A stretch of 64,000 bases of DNA from Hymenobacter arizonensis. GTDB lineage: Bacteria > Bacteroidota > Bacteroidia > Cytophagales > Hymenobacteraceae. Under the pieces are notes generated by a model. The model ran no database searches, was not told the origin of the DNA, and saw nothing but the letters and a program-made list of their open reading frames with translations. Positions 58,245-64,000 of the stretch are shown here, in pieces. The stretch covers positions 62,001 to 126,000 of the forward strand of contig NZ_FOXS01000001.1 in the NCBI RefSeq assembly GCF_900115775.1, read 5' to 3'. The position numbers and the translations under genes were made by a program. Numbering within the stretch: position 1 is the first letter of the stretch; each line of letters opens with the position of its first letter.

Positions 58245-59555
58245 TTAAGCCATTTCCAGTTGCGGTACCTGCTTGGGCACGCCCACCGCCTCAAAGGCCT
58301 GTCCCAAATCCAGCATTAAATCCTGCGGGTCTTCCACGCCGATGCTCAGGCGTATCATTTGCGGCGTGATGCCCATTTCGCGCTGTTCGTCCAGTGTAAT
58401 GTCGGAGTGCGTCATGGTGCCGGGGTGCTCGGCCAGGCTTTCGGTGCCGCCCAGGCTCACGGCCAGTTTAATGAGCTTGAGAGCGTTGAGGAAGCGGAAA
58501 GCTTCGTCCTCGCCGCCACGAATGTCGAAGGAAATCATGGAGCCGGGCGAGAGGCAATGGCGGCGGTAGATGTCCTGCTGGGCAGGATTATGCTCCAGGT
58601 GGGTGAGGTAGTAGGTACGCTCCACTAGCGGGTGCTCGCGCAGCCAGTCGGCAATGATTTGGGCCGAATGGGCGGCACGCTCCATGCGCAACTTCAGCGT
58701 TTCGAGGCTGCGCATGAGCATCCAGCCGGTGTTGGGGTCGCACATGGTGCCCATGAACGTGCGCATGGCTTTTATCTCCTTCATCAGCGGCTTGCTGGCC
58801 AGGGCTGCGCCGGCAATGAGGTCGGAATGCCCCCCAAGGAACTTGGTGGCCGAGTACAGCACCACGTCGGCGCCGTGCTTGAGCGGATGCTGAAATACGG
58901 GGCCCAGAAAGGTGTTGTCGACCACTAAGCGAATGGGGTGTTCGGGCGTGCCGTGCTGCCGGGCCAGGGCCGCGCAGGCTTCCAGGTCTACGAGGTGGTT
59001 GGTGGGGTTGGCGGGCGTCTCCACGAATATCATGGCCAGCCGGCCCTGCTCGATGCCGGCTACTTGGGCGGTGAGCTCGGCCGGGGTGGCAGTGGGGCGG
59101 AAGCCCACGGCCTCAATCCCGAACTTGCGCAGCACGTTTTTCAGAAAGAAATCGGAGCCGCCGTACACGGGCTCGGAGTGCAGCACCACGTCGCCGGGCT
59201 GCAACAGGGCCAGCAGCGTGGTGCTGATGGCCGCCATGCCGCTGGCGAAGCTGGCCGCTTCCTCGGCGCCGTCCCAGAGGGTGAGGCGGTGCTCCAGAAT
59301 TTCGAGGCTGGGGTTGTTGAGGCGGGAGTAAATGAGGCCCATTTCCTCATCGGGCGCGGCCTGGCGCAGGCCGTAGGCAAGCTCGAAGAACGCCTTGCCC
59401 TCTTCGGCGCTGTTGAACACGAAGGTGGAGGTTTGGAAAATAGGCGGCTTGATGGCGCCTTCGCTCCAGGCCGGGGTGTAGCCGTAGCTCATCATCAGGC
59501 TTTCGGGACGGAGGTTTTTGCCGCCAATCTGAGCGTGTTCGGGGGTATTCGACAT
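58245..59555 (-). CDS. Trans-sulfuration family PLP enzyme (cystathionine gamma-synthase / methionine gamma-lyase like)
   Basis: 436 residues from ATG 59555. Cys/Met-metabolism PLP enzyme with YSRLNNPSLEILEHRL, FASGMAAISTTLLAL (PLP loop), DNTFLGP, SATKFLGGHSDLI with PLP-Lys238, and LGGTESLAEHPGTMTHSDI near the C-terminus. It acts in cystathionine formation or in gamma elimination of Met/Cys; the exact reaction cannot be fixed from sequence. The longer frame to 59702 lacks conserved residues. Confidence 0.88.
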   Translation of the reverse strand: MSNTPEHAQIGGKNLRPESLMMSYGYTPAWSEGAIKPPIFQTSTFVFNSAEEGKAFFELAYGLRQAAPDEEMGLIYSRLNNPSLEILEHRLTLWDGAEEAASFASGMAAISTTLLALLQPGDVVLHSEPVYGGSDFFLKNVLRKFGIEAVGFRPTATPAELTAQVAGIEQGRLAMIFVETPANPTNHLVDLEACAALARQHGTPEHPIRLVVDNTFLGPVFQHPLKHGADVVLYSATKFLGGHSDLIAGAALASKPLMKEIKAMRTFMGTMCDPNTGWMLMRSLETLKLRMERAAHSAQIIADWLREHPLVERTYYLTHLEHNPAQQDIYRRHCLSPGSMISFDIRGGEDEAFRFLNALKLIKLAVSLGGTESLAEHPGTMTHSDITLDEQREMGITPQMIRLSIGVEDPQDLMLDLGQAFEAVGVPKQVPQLEMA

Positions 59556-59833
59556 GAAAATGCGTTTGGGTGGGAAGAGAGAATGTGCCGTGAAGGTAGG
59601 TTTTTCTGCGAAACGCCCAAGCCTGGCCCTTACCGGGGCAGTGCGTATCAGCGCAGACAATGCAGGTTGAGCAAGCTGCTTTGTGCTGGTGGTATTTCGC
59701 ACGTCATTTGCCCGAAAGGGAGTCGTTGTGATAGGTGGAAGGCACCCGCTTGAGAAGGGCGCGATGGGGGCCAGCCCAACAATAACACTCCGGCGCCGTT
59801 AGGGGTAGTTCTATTCACCACCCACACCTTCTT

Positions 59834-60451
59834 ATGAAAACTTTCCTTCTTCCATTCCTAGCAGTTGCCACTATTGGCTTCACCAGCTGTAATCAAACCA
59901 ACGAAGTGGCCAACGACCCCGCCGAAGCCACCGCCGATACCGCAGTGGTATACCGCGACGGCCGCACCGTGGGCGACGTAGCCGAAGGTGCTGCTGATGC
60001 CACCGGCGATGCCTTCGACCTGAGCAGGGCCAAGCTGGCTGATGCTACCCTGCCCGAAATCAAAACGAAAGGCACCACCGTGCGCGGCGATGCCGACTAC
60101 CAGGTTTATTCAGTCGACGAAGTGGTGCTGTTCGACACCGACAAAGCCGCCATCAAGCCCAGCGCCGCCAATGCGCTGAACGAGGTGCTCGGCTCCATCA
60201 ACCAGCGTTACAGCGGCAAAGACGTGCGCGTAATGGGCTTCGCCGATTCGCGCGGCGCAGCCAGCTACAACCTCGACTTGGCCAAAGAGCGCGCCGAAGC
60301 CGTTAAGAATTACCTGACCCAAAACGGCAAGCTTGCCGCCGATAAAGTAACCACCGAAAGCTTCGGCCAGGAGCAGCCCGTTGCCACCAACGCCACTCCC
60401 GAAGGGCGCCAGAAAAACCGGCGCGTAGAAATTGTGGTCCGCACGCGCTAA
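59834..60451 (+). CDS. OmpA-family lipoprotein
   Basis: 205 residues. Lipobox at IGFTSC (Cys about 19), a flexible Ala/Asp-rich region, then an OmpA C-terminal domain (about 95-205): VVLFDTDKAAIKPSAANALNEV, VRVMGFADSRGAASYNLDLAKERAEAVKNYL and NRRVEIVV, which binds peptidoglycan. It would tether the outer membrane to the cell wall. It ends near a strong terminator. Confidence 0.9.
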   Translation: MKTFLLPFLAVATIGFTSCNQTNEVANDPAEATADTAVVYRDGRTVGDVAEGAADATGDAFDLSRAKLADATLPEIKTKGTTVRGDADYQVYSVDEVVLFDTDKAAIKPSAANALNEVLGSINQRYSGKDVRVMGFADSRGAASYNLDLAKERAEAVKNYLTQNGKLAADKVTTESFGQEQPVATNATPEGRQKNRRVEIVVRTR

Positions 60452-60518
60452 GCAGGCGGTGCGGCGTGCTGCATAAGCGACACGTTGGGCCGCGCTGCAA
60501 GCAAGGTTGCCAATTATA

Positions 60519-60568
60519 CGACACAAAAAGGCCAGCCGGGTAGCTACCCGGCTGGCCTTTTTGTGTCG
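60519..60568. terminator. 50-bp perfect palindrome, bidirectional terminator
   Basis: The sequence CGACACAAAAAGGCCAGCCG... (60519) is a perfect inverted repeat to 60568. It contains the A5/T5 runs needed on both strands and lies between the OmpA gene (stop 60451) and a small convergent gene (stop 60599). Confidence 0.9.
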
Positions 60569-60598
60569 TTTTTATTATAGTATTTTATTGACAATATA

Positions 60599-60772
60599 TT
60601 ATTTAATTTCGCGCCGTTGCTGTCGGTATGAATCCACTTGCTGGCGCAATACAGCCAGCAAGCTTCCATAGCGCTGCCTGGCTTCCTTCTGACCTTCAAG
60701 GACTTGAAGGCGTGAATTTATCAACTCAGAGAAGTCCTCTACAGAATAGGAACGTTTGGGTGAGGTGGACAC
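60599..60772 (-). CDS. Small helical protein, 57 residues
   Basis: A short frame from GTG 60772 to TAA 60599 with a coherent protein composition: Ser-rich start (STSPKRSYSVEDFSELINSR), then a Gln/Arg/Leu-rich amphipathic helix (LQVLEGQKEARQRYGSLLAV, RQQVDSYRQQRREIK). It is between two terminated units with a terminator immediately downstream at 60519-60568, as expected for a real gene. Family unknown; the coiled nature suggests protein interaction. Confidence 0.6.
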   Translation of the reverse strand: MSTSPKRSYSVEDFSELINSRLQVLEGQKEARQRYGSLLAVLRQQVDSYRQQRREIK

Positions 60773-60846
60773 GGGTTAAATAAAAATAGAGCCAAATAGA
60801 AAACAAACAAGAGAGCGATATATACGCGGATGCCCAAACTTAATAA

Positions 60847-61311
60847 TTAAAAACGAAATAGCGGCCGTGCCGGATTCCAAATGCCCCACGGAATCATGAG
60901 CAAGACGAGCAGCAAGGCGATGCCGAAAAACGTGAAAGCCTTTTTGTGCTTGAGGGTGTCGTCGCTGGCTTTCTTGGAAAGGCTGCGGCCTACCTGGGCC
61001 AGCACCGCCGCCAGCAGCATCACGGCTACGTGCTCCATGCCGAAAAAGCGAGCCGTGGGGTCCTTCATGGCGCCGGCCTGCTTCATGGCGTTCAGGCCCC
61101 AGGGGCTGAGCCCAAAATAAAGTCCGAGGCCTAGCAATACCTGCAGGTGTATGGAGCCCACGAAGCTGGCGCCCATGCCGTTATCGGCGCCCACAAAGCG
61201 GCGGCGACCAGTCCAGCCCACGTAGGCGCGGTAAATGGCAATGAGACCAAACACAATTACCAGCCAACGAGACCAGGAGTGCAACGCAAGAAGTACTGAG
61301 TAAGCAGACAT
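60847..61311 (-). CDS. Conserved four-TM membrane protein, cytochrome-b-like His pattern
   Basis: 154 residues, four TM helices. Starts MSAYSVLLALHSWSRWLVI, with later HLQVLLGLGLYFGLSP, GMEHVAVMLLAAVLAQVG and a C-terminal PWGIWNPARPLFRF. In-helix His residues (LHSW, HLQ, MEHV) could bind heme, but this is inference. Function unknown; similar proteins are common in Bacteroidota. Confidence 0.72.
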   Translation of the reverse strand: MSAYSVLLALHSWSRWLVIVFGLIAIYRAYVGWTGRRRFVGADNGMGASFVGSIHLQVLLGLGLYFGLSPWGLNAMKQAGAMKDPTARFFGMEHVAVMLLAAVLAQVGRSLSKKASDDTLKHKKAFTFFGIALLLVLLMIPWGIWNPARPLFRF

Positions 61312-61680
61312 GAAAGTGAAAAAAAGAGGTAAGAATAAGAAAAAGAAGGCTTGGGACGCAAAGGGTGGGTTCGCTGGCCTGTTTGTTGGCTCAGGCTAGC
61401 CCGTGACAATGCGCCACGAACATAAAAACGGAAAGCAACAGGCAGAGAAATGTGAAACCAAACCAAGCCACCACCAGCAGGAGAAGTATGGCCGTTGGCC
61501 ACAACTACCGTCCTGCGAACAGGGCTAACGTTGGCGGAAAATGACAACAAGTGCTTCGGGCATAATAGCGTAATTCCAGCTCAACCGATGGCAAAGGTAT
61601 GGGCCGAAGCCGTACGGCATGCCAAACAGGTCGGTATTACGATGTTCCGGTGTTGCTGGCCGTTGAGTGCAAGGCGCAGG
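61312..61680. other. Intergenic region without a recognisable gene
   Basis: Short frames on both strands exist but none has a coherent protein pattern. No strong promoter box or repeat was noticed. Confidence 0.5.
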
Positions 61681-61902
61681 CTATAAAGGCGGCTTGGGCA
61701 GCTGGCGGTTGGCCTTGGTTTCGGCTATTTGAGACCATATGGCCACAAAAAGCGCTACAAAAACCGAGGCGAATGGCAGAATGATGCCCAACCCAAACCA
61801 ACGCCAGAACGACCGGCCGTGGCTCGACGCAATGTAGCCCGTGATGGGCGCGAAGACCAGCGTGGCCGGAATGAGAATGAGTAAAATGTCGAGGAGGCGC
61901 AC
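61681..61902 (-). CDS. Small two-TM membrane protein
   Basis: 73 residues with helices at about 3-25 (LLDILLILIPATLVFAPITG) and 35-58 (FGLGIILPFASVFVALFVAI) and a basic loop containing SHGRSFWRWFG. The turn resembles the small DUF-type inner-membrane proteins with a GRSxWxWFxxGxxxP motif. Function unknown. It lies upstream of the DUF58 gene on the same strand, 62 bp from its stop. Confidence 0.6.
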   Translation of the reverse strand: MRLLDILLILIPATLVFAPITGYIASSHGRSFWRWFGLGIILPFASVFVALFVAIWSQIAETKANRQLPKPPL

Positions 61903-61964
61903 GGCAAATGGGGAGGGCTAGGTAGCAAACCGCTGCTCGCGGAAGATGTTGCGGGGGTGGTCGG

Positions 61965-62882
61965 CTACCGCACTTTGCCGCGTTTTACCAGGTAGGCATA
62001 CAGGACTTTCTCAAAGGGCTCGCGCACGTCGACGGGCACAAAGTCGATGCGGAGCTGCCCGCAGCGCAGGGCCAGCTCCTGCTCGTAGGCCGACATGGCG
62101 GCCTGGTACTGTTCTTTGATTTGGGAAGGCTGCAGCTTGATTTCCAGGCCGGTTTCAACGTCTTCGAAGATGTAGGGGCGCTCGGCAAATTCGAAGTTGG
62201 CCTCGGTTGTGCGGTCGAGCACGTGGAACAGCAGCACTTCGTGATGTTGGTGTTTGAGGTGCTGCAGGGCGGCCAGGGCGGCGTCTTGCTCGCTGGTGCT
62301 ACGGCCCAGCATGTCGCTGAACAAGATGACCAGCGAGCGTTTGGGAATTTGCTGGGCAATGGCGTGCACCGTGCCGGCCACGTCGGTGCCGCGCACGGTT
62401 TTGGGCGCGGGCGGGCGCTCGAGCAGCTGCTGCAAGGCTAGTAGCAGGGTGTGGCGGTGGGTGCTGGTGGAGCGCACCGGCGTTTGCAGCTCCACGGTTT
62501 CGGCAAAGGTGACCAAGCCTACGGCGTCGCGCTGCCGGGTGAGCAGCGTGGTGAGCGCTGCCGCGGCCAGTATGCTGAATTTCAGCTTGTCGAAGCCCGG
62601 CGCGGGGTAGTACATGCTGGGGCTGACGTCGAGCAAGATATGGGCGCGCAGGTTAGTCTCCTCCTCGTAGCGCTTCACGAACAGCTTGTCGGTGCGAGCA
62701 AAAACCTTCCAGTCGATGTGGCGGGTGCTTTCGCCGGGGTTGTAAAGGCGGTGTTCCGAAAACTCCACCGAAAACCCATGGTAGGGCGACTGGTGCAGGC
62801 CGGTAATGAAGCCATCGACGAGCTGACGGGCCAGAAATTCGAGGTTTTCGAAGGAACGGATGGCGGCGAGGTCAATGGGCAT
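61965..62882 (-). CDS. DUF58 domain protein (vWA-like)
   Basis: 305 residues from ATG 62882. The DUF58 core YHGFSVEFSEHRLYNPGEST, HIDWKVFARTDKLFVKRYEE is followed by a vWA MIDAS-like LLDVSPSMYY and LFSDMLG. Members usually sit next to MoxR AAA+ ATPases and function in chaperone or metal-insertion complexes; no MoxR gene is seen in the window. The upstream TTG (62888) would add two residues. Confidence 0.9.
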   Translation of the reverse strand: MPIDLAAIRSFENLEFLARQLVDGFITGLHQSPYHGFSVEFSEHRLYNPGESTRHIDWKVFARTDKLFVKRYEEETNLRAHILLDVSPSMYYPAPGFDKLKFSILAAAALTTLLTRQRDAVGLVTFAETVELQTPVRSTSTHRHTLLLALQQLLERPPAPKTVRGTDVAGTVHAIAQQIPKRSLVILFSDMLGRSTSEQDAALAALQHLKHQHHEVLLFHVLDRTTEANFEFAERPYIFEDVETGLEIKLQPSQIKEQYQAAMSAYEQELALRCGQLRIDFVPVDVREPFEKVLYAYLVKRGKVR

Positions 62883-62917
62883 GGGCAATGGGAGCTAGGA
62901 AATGGTACCATAAAGAA

Positions 62918-63080
62918 CGTCATGCCGAGCGCAGCCGAGGCAATTTGCCTGCGCCGACTGTCCTGATGATGAAGGAAGGACCTTCTGATACTTGGTGAAC
63001 TGTATAACGTGAAAAGGTCCTTCGCAGGCTCAGGATGATAGACGGCGCGGGCGAGATGCCTCGGCGGCGCTTGGCATGAC
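62918..63080. repeat. Intergenic palindrome, family A, with nested second palindrome
   Basis: Outer arms CGTCATGCCGAGCGCAGCCG... (62918-62942) and TGCCTCGGCGGCGCTTGGCA... (63057-63080). Nested inside are imperfect arms TCCTGATGATGAAGGAAGGA... and AAGGTCCTTCGCAGGCTCAGGA, which belong to another repeat. The whole region 62883-63223 has no gene. Confidence 0.85.
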
Positions 63081-63140
63081 CGGCGGTTTTGCTACTTCCT
63101 TGTCGGTACGCTATTTAATACCAACGCTACCCCGGGCGTT

Positions 63141-63148
63141 TATATTTG
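63141..63148 (+). promoter_or_regulatory. Candidate -7 box for the PUR-family gene
   Basis: TATATTTG matches TAnnTTTG, 75 bp upstream of the GTG at 63224. Confidence 0.5.
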
Positions 63149-63223
63149 TTCGGCTTTCCGTAAGTTAGGCCTTTCATTCAACCGACCCGAATTATTTCCC
63201 ACTCATACCCCCAACCCATTCCC

Positions 63224-63592
63224 GTGGACGACCGTCACGACCAGGAAGAAATTTACTCCCAACGAATTAAAGCCGGCAAGCGCACGTATTTCTTCGACGT
63301 GAAAGCCACCCGCGGCCAGGATTACTACCTGACCATCACCGAGAGCAAGCGCCGCCAAAACAGTGACGACTCGGTTTCTTACGAAAAGCACAAGATTTTC
63401 CTGTACAAGGAGGACTTTCTCAAATTTGTGGACGCCCTGCAGGATGCCGTGGACTACGTGCGCGAAGAATTGCTGAGCCCCGAGGAAGTAGCCGAACTCG
63501 ACCGTCCGCGCGATTTTGAAGACCGGGACCGGCCCCGTCCCGAGTTCGACCGTCCGGCTTTCGACCCCAATAAGAGCGACGACAACTACTAA
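63224..63592 (+). CDS. PUR-alpha-like nucleic-acid-binding protein (DUF3276)
   Basis: 122 residues. The PUR fold segment (about 8-75: IYSQRIKAGKRTYFFDVKAT, YYLTITESKR, KIFLYKEDFLKFVDAL) is followed by a low-complexity Asp/Arg/Pro tail (RPRDFEDRDRPRPEFDRPAF). The bacterial members bind single-stranded nucleic acids. GTG start 63224. A terminator follows (63639). Confidence 0.9.
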   Translation: MDDRHDQEEIYSQRIKAGKRTYFFDVKATRGQDYYLTITESKRRQNSDDSVSYEKHKIFLYKEDFLKFVDALQDAVDYVREELLSPEEVAELDRPRDFEDRDRPRPEFDRPAFDPNKSDDNY

Positions 63593-63638
63593 AACTAGCT
63601 ATTGGCGGATAGCTGTTGGCTACTGGCTTTTATTTCCA

Positions 63639-63673
63639 CGGCGCGAAGGGATTTAATCCCTTCGCGCCGTTTT
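63639..63673 (+). terminator. Intrinsic terminator after the PUR-family gene
   Basis: A 14-bp stem (63639-63652 with 63656-63669) and 3-nt loop are followed by TTTT. It lies 47 bp after the stop at 63592 and before the ychF promoter. Confidence 0.88.
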
Positions 63674-63689
63674 GCGTGGCGGCAAGCCG

Positions 63690-63697
63690 TACCTTTG
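63690..63697 (+). promoter_or_regulatory. Candidate -7 box for ychF
   Basis: TACCTTTG matches TAnnTTTG, 56 bp upstream of the ATG at 63754. A TTTG at 63671-63674 is 15 bp upstream, shorter than the usual spacing. Confidence 0.5.
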
Positions 63698-63753
63698 CGG
63701 CTGAATTGCCAGGCAGTTCACTCAATCACTCCGTCACTCAATTACTCCCACAC

Positions 63754-64000
63754 ATGGGCCTCCGCTGCGGTATCGTCGGCTTGCCGAACGTCGGTAAATC
63801 CACTCTTTTCAACGCGCTTTCGAACGCCAAGGCCGAATCGGCCAACTACCCATTCTGCACCATCGAGCCCAACGTGGGCGTGATTACCGTGCCCGATGAG
63901 CGGCTCCAGATTCTGGAAGAACTCGTGAACCCGAAGCGCGTGCTGCCCACCATTATCGAGTTTGTCGACATCGCTGGCTTGGTGAAAGGCGCCAGCAAAG
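63754..64000 (+). CDS. ychF: Redox-regulated ATPase YchF (partial, 5' end)
   Basis: The first 82 codons. The OBG-type GTPase fold is visible: [18 protein letters not shown] (P-loop), [15 protein letters not shown] (switch I), and the G3 motif [12 protein letters not shown] at the window edge. YchF hydrolyses ATP preferentially and has roles in translation and stress responses. The gene runs past the end of the window. Confidence 0.95.
   Translation, partial: MGLRCGIVGLPNVGKSTLFNALSNAKAESANYPFCTIEPNVGVITVPDERLQILEELVNPKRVLPTIIEFVDIAGLVKGASK

Noticed and set aside
61495..61686. Plus-strand 63-codon frame in the 61.3-61.7 kb gap
   Set aside because: Its protein has no coherent pattern and it overlaps the 3' end of the small membrane-protein gene; treated as non-coding.
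1..64000. tRNA or rRNA genes
   Set aside because: No cloverleaf with T-loop GTTCGAAYC-type motif and no conserved rRNA segments were noticed; the hairpins found are palindromic repeats or terminators.

Overview
The window looks like a high-GC chromosomal segment of a Bacteroidota bacterium, most likely a Hymenobacter-type Cytophagales (inference). The evidence is the mix of families (LytS/LytTR two-component pairs, CarboxypepD_reg/TonB-dependent receptors, a HAEPLYID-family protein, a PUR/DUF3276 protein, peptidase M49, a classical Men menaquinone pathway) together with many copies of the Bacteroidota promoter box TAnnTTTG at the expected distance upstream of genes. No rRNA, tRNA, prophage or CRISPR array was seen. 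The window opens after the end of an upstream unit and stops inside ychF. Layout: 0.1-5.7 kb holds a membrane glycosyltransferase fused to a GH26-like domain, ruvC, and a flippase-like protein/GT2 pair. 5.8-10.1 kb holds a cytochrome c, a DUF2233 protein whose signal peptide is in another frame, a lone OppC-type permease with a small partner, and a GAF-SpoIIE phosphatase. 10.1-17.5 kb is an exopolysaccharide locus: O-antigen-ligase-like polymerase, short Wzz-like protein, Wzx-like flippase, GT4, unknown protein, polysaccharide deacetylase, GT2. 17.6-21 kb holds an orphan BlaI-type repressor, TatD, a CZB-like protein and a PAS-only sensor. 21.3-34.1 kb is an envelope-sensing region with two TonB-type receptors, two LytS-type kinases, two LytTR regulators, two paralogous beta-barrels, a TPR-like exported protein and DoxX. 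34.1-40.3 kb carries a DUF2867 protein, two membrane proteins (one ABA4-like), a DUF481 barrel and a secreted M49 peptidase. 40.5-53.3 kb is the menaquinone region: menI-menF-menD-menB together, with menE about 7 kb away. The intervening DNA holds a decayed second menE 5' end, a truncated IS5-type transposase and an AT-rich CrtO-like gene, so it looks like an integration scar, plus FkbM and SAM methyltransferases, a DUF885 peptidase and a HAEPLYID protein. menA and menC are not in the window. 53.4-64 kb is housekeeping: histidine phosphatase, pyruvate dehydrogenase E2, HslV, a deoxyhypusine-synthase-like enzyme, a PH-domain protein, a trans-sulfuration enzyme, an OmpA lipoprotein, a DUF58 protein, a PUR protein and YchF. 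Superimposed on this is an abundant set of 70-200 bp intergenic palindromes in at least three sequence families, sometimes nested in each other and sitting inside the men operon; they are the most distinctive unexplained feature of the window.
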